64,000 bases of DNA from Paracoccus sp. MA (lineage in GTDB: Bacteria; Pseudomonadota; Alphaproteobacteria; Rhodobacterales; Rhodobacteraceae), in NCBI RefSeq assembly GCF_020990385.1, contig NZ_CP087598.1:1284001-1348000 (forward strand). Reading direction: 5' to 3'. The position numbers and the translations under genes are program-made. Each line of letters starts with the position of its first letter. Positions within the stretch are counted from its first letter, which is position 1. The notes beneath the pieces are model-generated. The model did not search any database. It was not told the DNA's origin and saw only the letters and a program-made list of their open reading frames with translations. Positions 1 through 8,142 of the stretch are shown here, one piece after another.

Positions 1-341
1 CTGTGCAGCGCCCCCCGCTCGCGGTTGCGCCAGACATGGCTGAAGGCGAAGATGCGCTCCTCGCCCGCCGCCAGCAGCTTCTTCATGGCAAATTCCGGGC
101 TGGTATGCAGATACATCCGCCGCGGCACGCCGTCATTGCCGATCTGCCGGGTCTCGAAAGCATGCAAATGCGCCTCGTTTCCCGGGCTGACGGCCAGCGC
201 CAGCGGATCGACCTCGATGAAGCCCTGGGCGCCCAGCCAGTCGCGGATCGCGGCCTGGATGCGGTTTCGCGCCAGCAGCAGCGGCCGGCGCCCGGCATGG
301 CGGTCGCGGTCCCACCAGGGGCTTTCATCGGCGGATTTCAT
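1..341 (-). CDS. epmA: EF-P lysine ligase EpmA (PoxA/GenX), 3' part outside window
   Basis: This is the N-terminal 113 codons of a class II lysyl-tRNA-synthetase-like protein; the gene runs off the left edge. The ATG start at 341 gives MKSADESPWW, followed by a class II core with the segment YLHTSPEFAMKKLL and then FAFSHVWRNRERG, the motif 2 region of LysRS paralogues. It lacks the N-terminal OB-fold of true LysRS, as expected for EpmA. Known role of the family: it ligates (R)-beta-lysine to a conserved lysine of elongation factor P. It is divergent from efp, with 134 bp between the two starts, which supports the assignment. The remaining catalytic residues cannot be checked here. Confidence 0.88.
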   Translation of the reverse strand, partial: MKSADESPWWDRDRHAGRRPLLLARNRIQAAIRDWLGAQGFIEVDPLALAVSPGNEAHLHAFETRQIGNDGVPRRMYLHTSPEFAMKKLLAAGEERIFAFSHVWRNRERGALH

Positions 342-364
342 GCGCACAACTCCTGCATTTGCGT

Positions 365-403
365 CGTTTTCCGCTTGCGGCTGGCGCAAAGCTGCGGAAA
401 ACG
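365..403. promoter_or_regulatory. Long stem-loop in the epmA-efp divergent region
   Basis: CGTTTTCCGC (365-374) pairs with GCGGAAAACG (394-403). Inside it TTGCG (375-379) pairs with CGCAA (385-389), so the arms form one 15-bp stem with a 4-nt bulge and a 5-nt loop. It lies 38 bp upstream of epmA and 72 bp upstream of efp. It could be an operator for a dimeric regulator or a structured efp leader; the sequence alone does not decide. Confidence 0.5.
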
Positions 404-475
404 CTATGGGACATCATCTTTGCCGGACTTCGTATCCGGCACCCCGGAATTTGAAAAGCAGGCAAGGGAACCGCC

Positions 476-1042
476 TTGAAAGTCATCGCCTCCAGCCTTC
501 GCAAAGGCAATGTCGTCGAGATCGACGGCAAGCTCCATGTCGTCCTGACGGCGACCAACTTCCACCCCGGCAAGGGCACGCCGACGACCCAGGTCGAACT
601 GCGCCGCATCTCGGACGGCAACAAGGTCTCGGAACGCTGGAAGACCACCGAACAGGTCGAGCGTGCCCATGTGGATGAACGCGCCTACAACTTCCTCTAC
701 GAGGACGGCGAGGGCTTCCATTTCATGGAGCCGGAAAGCTATGAGCAGGTCGTCGTCTCGCCCGACGTGGTCGGCGACGACAAGGTTTTCCTGGAGGACG
801 GCATCAGCGTTTTCCTGCAGGTCCATAACGGCGTCGCCATCGCCATCGAACTGCCGCAGAAGGTGACGGTCGAGGTGGTCGAGACCGAGCCGGTGGTCAA
901 GGGTCAGACCGCCTCGTCCAGCTACAAGCCGGCCATGGCGCATAACGGCGTGCGCATCATGGTGCCGCCGCATATCGGCGTGGGCACCAAGGTGATCATC
1001 AACACCGCCGACCTGACCTATGTCGAGCGCGCCAAGAGCTGA
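476..1042 (+). CDS. efp: Translation elongation factor P
   Basis: 188 residues, the usual EF-P length, with the three-barrel EF-P fold expected from [14 protein letters not shown] through the C-terminal [20 protein letters not shown] relieves ribosome stalling at polyproline. The modified loop reads HPGKGTP with Lys33 at the tip, the residue lysylated by EpmA. The start codon is TTG at 476, preceded by AAGGGAA; no ATG start fits the EF-P N-terminus, which begins exactly here. Divergent epmA upstream and epmB about 10 kb away make up the modification pathway. A good terminator follows at once, so the gene is probably monocistronic. Confidence 0.97.
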   Translation: MKVIASSLRKGNVVEIDGKLHVVLTATNFHPGKGTPTTQVELRRISDGNKVSERWKTTEQVERAHVDERAYNFLYEDGEGFHFMEPESYEQVVVSPDVVGDDKVFLEDGISVFLQVHNGVAIAIELPQKVTVEVVETEPVVKGQTASSSYKPAMAHNGVRIMVPPHIGVGTKVIINTADLTYVERAKS

Positions 1043-1056
1043 TTTCTGACGCCCTT

Positions 1057-1087
1057 GGGCAGGGGCGTGCTCGCGCCCTGCCCTTTC
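1057..1087 (+). terminator. Rho-independent terminator of efp
   Basis: GGGCAGGGGCG and CGCGCCCTGCCC form a GC-rich stem (one bulged G, TGCT loop) that starts 15 bp after the efp stop and is followed by TTTCTCGT. Confidence 0.75.
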
Positions 1088-1129
1088 TCGTCATGCGGCG
1101 TCATCCGGGGAACGGCGGGACCCTGCGGA

Positions 1130-1297
1130 TCAATCCGCGGTCGCGGCGCCGATGGTCCCGCCCACCACCGCACCGGCCGGACCGGCGATGACGGCTCCGC
1201 CCAGCCCGCCGGTCGCAGCGCGTTCGGTGGGGTTGTCGCCGCAACCGGCCAGCAGAAGCACCATCGCGGAAACGGCTGTCGCAATCAGGCTACGCAT
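1130..1297 (-). CDS. Small glycine-zipper lipoprotein
   Basis: 55 residues starting MRSLIATAVSAMVLLLAGCGDNP: a lipoprotein signal peptide with lipobox LAGC (Cys19). The mature part is Gly/Ala rich (GGLGGAVIAGPAGAVVGGTIGAA), a glycine-zipper helix of the kind found in small outer-membrane or envelope lipoproteins. An AGGAGG lies upstream of the ATG at 1297, which supports translation. It is convergent with efp and 122 bp downstream of argC on the same strand. Its function is unknown; similar small lipoproteins accumulate in the envelope of many alphaproteobacteria. Confidence 0.75.
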   Translation of the reverse strand: MRSLIATAVSAMVLLLAGCGDNPTERAATGGLGGAVIAGPAGAVVGGTIGAATAD

Positions 1298-1419
1298 CTC
1301 GTATGTCCTCCTGTGAAGCGGCAAGGCGCCGCTCATATTGGACAAGACGCGCGGGCCCGCCTTCCGGTTCCGCGCGCCGCCCTTGAGGATCGTGGACGAG
1401 GTGCCCTCTGGCGGCGCCG

Positions 1420-2448
1420 TCAGGGGAAGATCGGCGCCAGCATCAGCCCTTCGGTTTCCGGCAGGCCCAGCATCAGGTTGGCATTCTGCACCGCCTGCCC
1501 CGAGGAGCCCTTGCACAGGTTGTCCAGCGTCGAGACGACCAGCGTCCGCCCCGAAATCCGGTCTCCCGTCACGCCGATATGGCAGAAGTTCGAGCCCTGG
1601 ACATGGGCCATCGCCGGCAGTTGCCCAAAGGGCAACACCACGATGAACGGCTCGTCGGCATAGGCCACCGCCAGCGCGGCATGCACCGCCTGCGGCTCGC
1701 CCTTCAGGTAGCAGGATGCCAGGATGCCGCGGTTCACCGGCACCAGATGCGGGGTGAACTGGATGCGCACCTCGCGCCCGGCCAGGGCCGAGAATTCCTG
1801 GTCGAACTCGCCCAGGTGGCGGTGCTTGCCGCCCTGGGAATAGCCCGCCACATCCTCGGACCGCTCGGCGAAGAGCATGTTTTCCTTGAGCGAGCGCCCT
1901 GCCCCGGACACGCCGTTCTTCAGGTCGCAGATGATGTCGTCCAGGTCGATCAGCTCTGATGCGATCAGCGGCCGCAGCGCGAATTGCACGGTGGCGGCAT
2001 TGCAGCCGGTGCCGGCGACCAGCCGCGCCTCGCGGATCTGGTCGCGATAGAATTCGGTCAGGCCATAGACCGCCTGCGGCTGGATCTCGGGCGCGGCATG
2101 GTCGAGCCCATACCATTTCCGGTAATCCGCCGGATCGCGCAGCCGGAAATCGGCGCCGAGGTCGACGATCTTCACATCGCCCGGCAGCTGTCCGACCAAA
2201 GGCTGGCTAAGCCCGTGCGGCAGGGCGCAGAACACCAGGTCGATGGCCGAGAAGTCGATCTCCTCCATCCTGACCAGCGCCGGCAGCTTCAGGTGTCGCA
2301 GATGCGGAAAGACCTCGTCATAGCCCTGCCCCGCCTTGCGGTCGGCGGAAAGCGCGGCGATCTCGATCCGGGGATGGGTGGCGAGGAGGCGGACGAGTTC
2401 CGCCCCCGTGTAACCCGAGGCCCCAAGGATGGCAGCTTTCAGCGTCAT
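1420..2448 (-). CDS. argC: N-acetyl-gamma-glutamyl-phosphate reductase
   Basis: 342 residues, normal length for long-type ArgC. It reduces N-acetylglutamyl phosphate to the semialdehyde with NADPH in arginine biosynthesis. Visible features are the dinucleotide-binding GASGYTG (residues 9-15), the catalytic cysteine Cys149 in GTGCNAATV, and the GVSGAGR segment typical of the family. The start ATG at 2448 opens [15 protein letters not shown]. It stands alone here; neither other arg genes nor ribosomal protein genes (rplM-rpsI, often upstream in relatives) are adjacent. Confidence 0.95.
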   Translation of the reverse strand: MTLKAAILGASGYTGAELVRLLATHPRIEIAALSADRKAGQGYDEVFPHLRHLKLPALVRMEEIDFSAIDLVFCALPHGLSQPLVGQLPGDVKIVDLGADFRLRDPADYRKWYGLDHAAPEIQPQAVYGLTEFYRDQIREARLVAGTGCNAATVQFALRPLIASELIDLDDIICDLKNGVSGAGRSLKENMLFAERSEDVAGYSQGGKHRHLGEFDQEFSALAGREVRIQFTPHLVPVNRGILASCYLKGEPQAVHAALAVAYADEPFIVVLPFGQLPAMAHVQGSNFCHIGVTGDRISGRTLVVSTLDNLCKGSSGQAVQNANLMLGLPETEGLMLAPIFP

Positions 2449-2921
2449 GTCTCGATCCCGAGGAAACGGCCGCGCAGGCGCGGCGCTGGTTGGTCAGGCC
2501 CGCAGGGGCCGAAAACCGGCACTAGGCCCGGTCCCCCGGCATGTCAAGCCGCAGGCCGGGTCGCAAGGTCGCCCGTTGTGGGGCCGCCCTGCCCCGCTTG
2601 CGGCCATCTTTCCGGAAAACAGGCAAAGAATCTTGTCCAACCGATGGAAATTCCTTCAAATATTGTAATTCAGCGCGGCAGATTCTCCCTGACAGCAGAG
2701 CTGGAGGCATCACCTGTCGCGATTGCCTTTGTCTCCCCCACCTGCAGCCGGTGATCCATGAAGCGACGACGGAAACCGGCCCGGCTGCAAGGGACGCGAA
2801 TGGGCGGGGCTTCTTTTCGTGCGCAGGAATGCTGCATCTGCATCATTTTATTGCGAGACATGGCGGAAGGAATCAAATATTCGGGCAGCGGCCGCCGAGG
2901 CCCTGGATAACGGAGAGAGTG
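2449..2921. other. Intergenic region between divergent argC and panB
   Basis: 473 bp without a convincing gene. Near argC there are two small GC hairpins (GCCGCGC-AG-GCGCGGC at about 2469-2484, and GGCC/GGCC nearby). The panB side is richer in A/T (about 2630-2890), fitting promoters for both flanking genes, but no clear -35/-10 pair was picked out. The panB reading frame stays open leftwards to 2541, but that part lacks protein-like character and a ribosome binding site. Confidence 0.5.
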
Positions 2922-3752
2922 ATGAGCGCGACCCCCGATCGCAAGGGCCGTCTGAGCCCCGATGACATCCGTGCCCGCAAGGGCGGCGAGCCCGTGGTCT
3001 GCCTGACGGCCTATACCACCCCCATGGCCCGGCTGGTGGATGCGCATTGCGACCTCGCGCTGGTGGGCGACAGCCTGGGCATGGTCCTGCACGGCCTGCC
3101 CTCGACCCTTGGCGTCACCATGGAGATGATGATCCTGCACGGCAAGGCGGTGGCGCGGGGCTGCGCGCGCGCCTGCATGGTGGTGGACATGCCCTTCGGC
3201 AGCTATGAGGAGGGGCGCGAGCAGGCTTTCCGCAACGCCGCGCGGCTGATGGCCGAGACCGGCTGCCAGGCGGTCAAGCTGGAAGGCGGGCGGCACATGG
3301 CCGACACCGTGGCCTTCCTGGTGGCGCGCGGCATCCCGGTGATGGGCCATGTCGGGCTGACGCCGCAATCGATCAACACGCTGGGCGGCTACAAGGTGCA
3401 GGGCCGCGGGCATCACGAGGCCGATCGCATCGCCCTCGATGCCGCGGCGCTGGCCGATGCCGGCGCCTTCGCCGTGGTGCTGGAAAAGCTGCCCGAGGCG
3501 CTGGGGCGGCGCATCACCCAGGAGATCCCGGTGCCCAGCATCGGCATCGGCGCCGGGGTCGATTGCGATGGCCAGGTTCTGGTGGTCGACGACATGCTGG
3601 GGCTGTTCTCGGATTTCCGGCCCAAATTCGTCAAGCGCTACGCCGAGCTGGGCCAGGATGCCGATGCCGCCATCGCCGGCTATGCCGCCGAGGTGCGGGC
3701 CCGCCGCTTTCCCGGCCCCGAGCACGCCTTCGCCGAGGGCAAGCCTGCATGA
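2922..3752 (+). CDS. panB: 3-methyl-2-oxobutanoate hydroxymethyltransferase
   Basis: 276 residues, typical of PanB, which makes ketopantoate from alpha-ketoisovalerate and methylene-THF in pantothenate synthesis. Signature segments are LVGDSLGMV (metal-binding Asp50), [29 protein letters not shown] and [16 protein letters not shown]. The ATG at 2922 has GGAGAGAG just upstream and marks the start of family similarity. The stop overlaps the panC start by 4 bp (ATGA), so the two are translationally coupled. Confidence 0.97.
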   Translation: MSATPDRKGRLSPDDIRARKGGEPVVCLTAYTTPMARLVDAHCDLALVGDSLGMVLHGLPSTLGVTMEMMILHGKAVARGCARACMVVDMPFGSYEEGREQAFRNAARLMAETGCQAVKLEGGRHMADTVAFLVARGIPVMGHVGLTPQSINTLGGYKVQGRGHHEADRIALDAAALADAGAFAVVLEKLPEALGRRITQEIPVPSIGIGAGVDCDGQVLVVDDMLGLFSDFRPKFVKRYAELGQDADAAIAGYAAEVRARRFPGPEHAFAEGKPA

Positions 3753-4597
3753 GCGCGCCCATCGTCCGGCCGCTGGCCGAGCTGCGTGAGCTGGTGCGCG
3801 GCTGGAAGTCCCGCGGCGAAACCATCGGCGTGGTGCCGACCATGGGCGCGCTGCACGAGGGGCATCTGAGCCTGGTCCGCGCGGCGCGCGCCAGCTGCGA
3901 CCGGGTGATCGTCACCCTGTTCGTCAACCCGCGGCAGTTCAACAATGCCGAGGATTTCGCCCGTTATCCGCGCACCGAACATGCCGATGCCGCGCTGCTC
4001 GGCCCGCTGGGCGTGGACGCGCTTTTCGTGCCCGAGGGCGACGAGGTCTATCCGCCCGGCCATGCCACGGTGATCTCGGTCTCGGGCGTGTCCGACCCGC
4101 TGGAGGGCGCGCATCGGCCGGGGCATTTCGACGGCGTGGCGACGGTGGTGACGCTGCTGTTCAACATGACCCAGGCCGACCGCGCCTTCTTCGGCGAAAA
4201 GGACTGGCAGCAGCTGCAGCTGGTGCGGCGGCTGGTGCAGGACCTGAAACTGCCGGTCGAGGTCGTCCCCTGCCCCTGCGTGCGGGCCGAGGACGGGCTG
4301 GCCCTGTCCTCGCGCAACCAGCGCCTGACGGCCGAGGGCCGCGCGCTGGCCTCGGCCCTGCCGCAGGCGCTGTTCGAGGCGGCGCGGCGCATCGAGGCCG
4401 GCGCGCCGGTGGAGGCCACGCTGGCGGCTGCCCGGGCCGGGCTGGAGGCGGCGGGGCTGGGGCCGGTCGAATATCTTGAGCTGCGCGACGGCGAGTCGCT
4501 GGGCGAGCCGCGCCCGGGCCGGCCGGCGCGGCTGCTGGTCGCGGCCTGGCTGGAGGGCGTGCGGCTGATCGACAACGTCGCGGTGACGCTGCGCTGA
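3749..4597 (+). CDS. panC: Pantoate-beta-alanine ligase
   Basis: 282 residues. It condenses pantoate and beta-alanine with ATP, the last step of pantothenate synthesis. The nucleotidyl-transferase HxGH motif is at residues 36-39 in [14 protein letters not shown], and the KMSKS-like loop is [16 protein letters not shown] and FGEKDWQQL are further family signatures. It starts inside the panB stop (ATGA) and ends convergent with the sensor kinase gene, whose last codons lie in a repeat element between the two. Confidence 0.97.
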   Translation: MSAPIVRPLAELRELVRGWKSRGETIGVVPTMGALHEGHLSLVRAARASCDRVIVTLFVNPRQFNNAEDFARYPRTEHADAALLGPLGVDALFVPEGDEVYPPGHATVISVSGVSDPLEGAHRPGHFDGVATVVTLLFNMTQADRAFFGEKDWQQLQLVRRLVQDLKLPVEVVPCPCVRAEDGLALSSRNQRLTAEGRALASALPQALFEAARRIEAGAPVEATLAAARAGLEAAGLGPVEYLELRDGESLGEPRPGRPARLLVAAWLEGVRLIDNVAVTLR

Positions 4598-4608
4598 ACG
4601 GCCCCTTT

Positions 4609-4670
4609 CCCGCGAGGCGGCGCGGGATGCGCGGTTGCCTCATGAGTATTTGGAAAACGGTGAAAGCGCC
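4609..4670 (+). repeat. Hairpin + TATTTGGAAAA repeat, copy A
   Basis: A CCCGCG/CGCGGG stem (4609-4626) is followed by GAGTATTTGGAAAACGG (4644-4660) and TGAAAG. The TATTTGGAAAACGG core matches copy D at 53431-53444 exactly; copies B and C are close. It lies between convergent panC and the sensor kinase, and its reverse complement encodes the kinase C-terminus (FSKYS-stop). Confidence 0.6.
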
Positions 4671-6028
4671 AAGTCCCGGGCGGCGGGCGGCAGAGCGTCG
4701 AGATGCAGCTCGGCCCGCAGGCCGGGATGGGCGTTTTCCAGCCGCAGCGCGCCCTGCGCGGCATCGGCGATGTCCGAGACCACGGCCAGGCCGATGCCCT
4801 GCCCCTCGCCGTCGGGATCGAGGCTCAGCCCGCGCCTGGTCAGCCGGGCCAGCGCGGGTTCGGGCACGCCCGGCCCGTCGTCGCGGATGGCGATGACCAG
4901 CCGCGCGCCCGCGACGCGGACCGAGGCCGTGACCCGCGCCCGGGCATGGCGCATGGCGTTTTCCAGCAGCGCGCCGAGCGCCTCGGTCAGGTCGTCGGGA
5001 TCGATCCGGGCCAGGGGGCCGGGCGGCGCGGACAGCCGCCAGTCGATCTCCGCACCGCGCGGCGTACGGCGCAGCACGCCGATCAGCTTGGCCAGAAGCG
5101 CCCCCGGATCGGCGGACTGGCCGCTGCGGGAGGACTGGATGCGCGCCCGCGCCAGCTCGCGGTCGACATGGCGGCGCATCTGGGTGGCGACGGTTTCGAT
5201 GCTGGCGGCGATCTCGGCCTCGCCGTCGGCGCGCAGCCGGGCCGCATCGCCCAGCAGCGCCTGCAGTGGGGTCTTGAAGCCATGCGCCAGGTCGGCGGCG
5301 CGGTGGCGGGCCCGGGCCAGCTCTTCGTCGCGCGCGTCCAGGAGCCGGTCGATCTGGGTCGCCAGCGGGATCACCTCGGTCGGCAGGTCCAGCCCGATGC
5401 GCGCGCGCGCGCCCGAGGCCAGCGCCGTCACCCGCGCCCCGACCTGCCCCAGCGGCCGCAGCCCGACGGTGATCTGCAGCCAGCTGGCCAGCAGCAGCGC
5501 CGCGCCGAGCAGCGCCAGATAGGGCAGCAGGTCGTCCAGAAAGCCGCGCCGGGCCAGCGCCAGCTCGTCGCGGTCCGAGGCGACGATGATGCGCAAGGGC
5601 AGCGGCGGGTCGCCGCGGCCGACCGTCAGGCTTTGCTCGACCGCCAGCAGCGGCTCGCCCTGGGGGCCGGCCAGCGTTCGCACCGCGGTTTCGCCCGGCG
5701 CCGGCGCGGGCTCGCCGGTCGGCAGGGTATAGTCCCATAGCGAGCGCGAGCGGCGCAGCTCGGCGCCCAGCATGACCTGCCAGTAATGGCCCGAGAAGGG
5801 CTGGTCATAGAGCGGGTCGTCCGGCGGCGCGCGCAGGCTGGCGCCGGCCTCGCCCCCGGGCTGCACCATGGCGGCCAGCGCCAGGGCCCGCGCCTGCAGG
5901 TCGGCGACGGCGACGCGCTCGACATGACGCTCGAACAGCACGGCAAGCCCCATGCCCGACAGCGCCAGCGCCAGCGCGATCGCCAGCCCTCCGGCCAGCA
6001 CCAGCCGCCAGCGGATCGAACGCATCAT
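4640..6028 (-). CDS. Sensor histidine kinase, PhoQ/OmpR-partner type
   Basis: 462 residues. TM1 is at about 10-32, a periplasmic sensor domain at about 33-165, and TM2 at about 167-189. The H-box DLAHGFKTPLQALL has phospho-acceptor His249, followed by N-box LLENAMRHA and G-boxes DDGPGVPE and GQGIGLAVV. It phosphorylates the response regulator encoded just upstream, with which it overlaps by ATGA. The His motif HGFKTPL (Phe and Lys after HG, not HELRTPL) is typical of PhoQ-like kinases. The signal is unknown; PepSY and RTX neighbours hint at divalent cations or envelope state. The last residues are provided by a dispersed repeat. Confidence 0.93.
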   Translation of the reverse strand: MMRSIRWRLVLAGGLAIALALALSGMGLAVLFERHVERVAVADLQARALALAAMVQPGGEAGASLRAPPDDPLYDQPFSGHYWQVMLGAELRRSRSLWDYTLPTGEPAPAPGETAVRTLAGPQGEPLLAVEQSLTVGRGDPPLPLRIIVASDRDELALARRGFLDDLLPYLALLGAALLLASWLQITVGLRPLGQVGARVTALASGARARIGLDLPTEVIPLATQIDRLLDARDEELARARHRAADLAHGFKTPLQALLGDAARLRADGEAEIAASIETVATQMRRHVDRELARARIQSSRSGQSADPGALLAKLIGVLRRTPRGAEIDWRLSAPPGPLARIDPDDLTEALGALLENAMRHARARVTASVRVAGARLVIAIRDDGPGVPEPALARLTRRGLSLDPDGEGQGIGLAVVSDIADAAQGALRLENAHPGLRAELHLDALPPAARDLALSPFSKYS

Positions 6029-6708
6029 GCCTTGCCCTGCGACGGCGCCGGGCCGCCGTCGAGGTGATAGCCGAAGCCGCGCCGGGTGCCGATCACCCCC
6101 GGCCCCAGCTTGCGGCGCAGCCGGGTGACGACCGCCTCGACGGCATTGGTCTCGCGCGAATCGTCGTCGCCATAGAGATGTTCCAGCAACTCGGTCGGCG
6201 GCACGCTGCGATCGCGGTTCAGCGCCAGATAGGAGACGAGGCGGAATTCCAGCGGCGTCACCGGGACCGGGATGCCGTCGATGGCGGCGGTCATGCGGTT
6301 CAGGTCCACCGTCAGCCGCCCGACCTGCTGGGTGGCGTTGCCCCGCCCGCCGGCGCGGCGCACCAGCGCCCGGGCGCGGGCGATCAGCTCCTCCATGCGG
6401 AAGGGCTTGGGCAGGTAGTCGTCGGCGCCGGCATCGATGCCCTCGACCCGCTCGGTCCAGGCGCCGCGCGCGGTCAGGATCAGCACCGGGCTTTCGCAGC
6501 CCTCGGCCCGCCAGCGTTTCAGCACCGTCAGCCCGTCCAGCCGCGGCAGGTTCAGGTCCAGCACGATCAGGTCGTAGCTCTCGGTGCCGCCGCGGAACCA
6601 GGCGGTCTCGCCATCGGCGGCGCGCTCGACCAGAAAGCCTGCCGCCTTCAGCGCCCGCTCCAGGTCGGCGGCGATCCGGGGCTCATCCTCGACGATCAGG
6701 GCGCGCAT
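6025..6708 (-). CDS. OmpR/PhoB-family response regulator
   Basis: 227 residues. The receiver domain (1-115) has acidic pocket Glu7-Asp8, phospho-acceptor Asp51 in LIVLDLNLP, and Lys in YLPKPF. The C-terminal winged helix ends RRKLGPGVIGTRRGFGYHL. It overlaps the kinase by ATGA and touches the PepSY gene stop (TGATG), so the three form one operon, PepSY-regulator-kinase. Direct repeats of CTGACA phased by 11 bp, the usual geometry for this family, lie upstream of the operon and of the divergent RTX gene, so autoregulation plus control of RTX is the likely scheme (inference). Confidence 0.95.
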   Translation of the reverse strand: MRALIVEDEPRIAADLERALKAAGFLVERAADGETAWFRGGTESYDLIVLDLNLPRLDGLTVLKRWRAEGCESPVLILTARGAWTERVEGIDAGADDYLPKPFRMEELIARARALVRRAGGRGNATQQVGRLTVDLNRMTAAIDGIPVPVTPLEFRLVSYLALNRDRSVPPTELLEHLYGDDDSRETNAVEAVVTRLRRKLGPGVIGTRRGFGYHLDGGPAPSQGKA

Positions 6709-7040
6709 CAGTCATCTTCATCCGCATCATCCGCATCGTCTTCGTCCAGCGCCAGGATCCGCCCGGTGCGGGCGTCCAGCTCGACCTCGATCAGCCGGCC
6801 GTCGGCGGTGACCAGCCCGATCTCATAGGCGAGGATGCCGTCCTCATCCTCGAACTCCACCTCGACCACCCGGCCCGGATGCGAGTCTTGCAGCCGCGCC
6901 AGCACCTCGGCAAGGGGCAGGATCTCGCCGCGCTCCACGGCGTCGCGGGCTAATTCGAAATCCGGCCCCGACAGGCCCTGCCCCGTGACCGGCGGCGGGC
7001 AGAGCGTCAGGGCCAGGGACAGAAGGACAAGCGGTCTCAT
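6708..7040 (-). CDS. Secreted PepSY-domain protein with acidic tail
   Basis: 110 residues from the ATG at 7040 (MRPLVLLSLALTLCPPP), which opens a Sec signal peptide; an upstream ATG at 7082 would spoil it. The mature protein has one PepSY domain (LPLAEVLARLQDSHPGRVVEVEFED to IEVELDARTGRIL) and ends in the very acidic LDEDDADDADEDD. Known family: PepSY proteins are periplasmic modulators, often co-transcribed with a two-component system. The poly-acidic end suggests cation binding (inference). It is the first gene of the operon with the response regulator and kinase. Confidence 0.88.
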   Translation of the reverse strand: MRPLVLLSLALTLCPPPVTGQGLSGPDFELARDAVERGEILPLAEVLARLQDSHPGRVVEVEFEDEDGILAYEIGLVTADGRLIEVELDARTGRILALDEDDADDADEDD

Positions 7041-7064
7041 GCCGCCGGTCATAGCGGCGGCGGC

Positions 7065-7086
7065 CTGACAGCCGGCTGACAAAGCG
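7065..7086 (-). promoter_or_regulatory. OmpR-type direct repeats upstream of the PepSY operon
   Basis: CTGACA occurs at 7065 and 7076, exactly 11 bp apart (CTGACAGCCGG CTGACAAAGCG), 25-46 bp upstream of the PepSY start. An 11-bp phased tandem half-site is the typical OmpR/PhoB binding geometry. Confidence 0.6.
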
Positions 7087-7169
7087 CGGCGCCGGCCCGC
7101 GCCGTGACCCCGGCGTGCCGAAACGGCAACAGCCCGCTATGGGCGGCTTTCCGCCCAGGCCGGGGCATT

Positions 7170-7212
7170 CTGACAGCCCGCTGACAGCCGGGGTCAGAGC
7201 GCTGTCAGCCGG
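7170..7212 (+). promoter_or_regulatory. OmpR-type direct repeats upstream of the RTX gene
   Basis: CTGACAGCCCG at 7170 and CTGACAGCCGG at 7181 are 11 bp apart, and a third related copy CTGTCAGCCGG follows at 7202 (21 bp further). The same half-site faces the PepSY operon at 7065-7086, so one regulator probably serves both directions. Confidence 0.6.
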
Positions 7213-7282
7213 TCCGTGGCATTCCCGCCATGACTTTGCGGCAGGGGCGACCCGCCGCCTCAGCACAGGAAAGGATCAGGAC

Positions 7283-7999
7283 ATGGTGCGCAAGATCGGA
7301 ACGAATTTCGCGGATACGTTGAATGGCACGGCATTCGGCGACTGGCTGTCGGGCCTGGGCGGCAATGACCGGCTGTTCGGCCTTGCCGGCGACGACCGGC
7401 TTGACGGCGGCGACGGCCGCGATTCGCTCTATGGCGGGGCCGGCCGCGACGCCCTGCGCGGCGGCAACGGCGACGACCTTCTTCATGGTGGCGAGGGCGC
7501 GGACGAGCTGGAAGGCGGCGCCGGCAACGATATCCTGCATGGCGGCAACGGCAATGACGAGCTGGAAGGCGACGCCGGGGCCGATACGCTTTACGGCGGG
7601 GCCGGCCATGACGAGCTCGAGGGCGGCGGCGGCAATGACCTGCTGTTCGGCGGCATCGGCAATGACGAGCTGGACGGCGATGCCGGCAACGACCGGCTGC
7701 ACGGAGGCGCGGGCCGCGACCGGCTGGAGGGCGGCCGCGGCAACGACATCCTGACCGGCGGCGCCGGCGCCGATGTCTTCGAGTTCGAGCGCGGCGACGG
7801 CCGCGACATCGTCACCGATTTCCAGAACGGCGTGGACCGGCTCGACTTCGACGATTTCAGCCGGGCGCAGGTTCAGGCGGTGATCGACACTGCCCGGCAG
7901 GTCGGCGACGACATCGTGCTGCGGCTGTCGGCCGACAGTTCGGTGACCATCCGCGACATGCAGCTGTCGCAGCTCGACATGAACGACTTCGTCTTCTGA
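7283..7999 (+). CDS. Small RTX (hemolysin-type Ca-binding repeat) protein
   Basis: 238 residues made almost wholly of nonapeptide repeats GGxGxDxLx: about 15 units from GGNDRLFGL (near residue 32) to AGADVFEFE. After a short head (MVRKIGTNFADTLNG), which is itself repeat-like, there is no catalytic domain. The C-terminus FQNGVDRLDFDDFS ... LDMNDFVF resembles uncleaved type I secretion signals. RTX repeats fold into a calcium-bound parallel beta-roll outside the cell. The start at 7283 has AGGATCAGG upstream. No type I exporter is adjacent. It is divergent from a PepSY/two-component operon that shares operator-like repeats with it; its role is unknown. Confidence 0.9.
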   Translation: MVRKIGTNFADTLNGTAFGDWLSGLGGNDRLFGLAGDDRLDGGDGRDSLYGGAGRDALRGGNGDDLLHGGEGADELEGGAGNDILHGGNGNDELEGDAGADTLYGGAGHDELEGGGGNDLLFGGIGNDELDGDAGNDRLHGGAGRDRLEGGRGNDILTGGAGADVFEFERGDGRDIVTDFQNGVDRLDFDDFSRAQVQAVIDTARQVGDDIVLRLSADSSVTIRDMQLSQLDMNDFVF

Positions 8000-8023
8000 T
8001 CCGGCCCGCCGGATGCCGGCATG

Positions 8024-8055
8024 ACGCCGCCGCGGCCCGCCCGCGGCGGCGTTTT
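8024..8055 (+). terminator. Rho-independent terminator of the RTX gene
   Basis: A perfect 12-bp stem ACGCCGCCGCGG / CCGCGGCGGCGT (8024-8035, 8041-8052) with a 5-nt loop, followed by TTTTCG. Confidence 0.9.
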
Positions 8056-8075
8056 CGTCGCCTGCGGGCTAGGCC

Positions 8076-8126
8076 CCGGAAAATTTTCCGGCCAGTGTCG
8101 GGACGGCGGACCCCGGTCCGTCCTTG
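8076..8126 (+). promoter_or_regulatory. Probable ECF promoter upstream of the YCII-sigma operon
   Basis: TGTCGGGA (8096-8103), a 15-nt spacer, then CGTCCTTG (8119-8126), 17 bp before the YCII start. The same two boxes with identical spacing precede the AHSA1 gene. A perfect palindrome CCGGAAAATTTTCCGG (8076-8091) sits just upstream. TGTC ... CGTC is the form of promoter used by ECF sigma factors, so autoregulation by the sigma factor encoded here is likely. Confidence 0.65.
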
Positions 8127-8142
8127 GCGCAAGGAAAACCCG

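Noticed and set aside
2541..2921. N-terminal extension of PanB (frame open 127 codons upstream)
   Set aside because: The family N-terminus and ribosome binding site are at 2922; upstream codons do not resemble protein-coding sequence.
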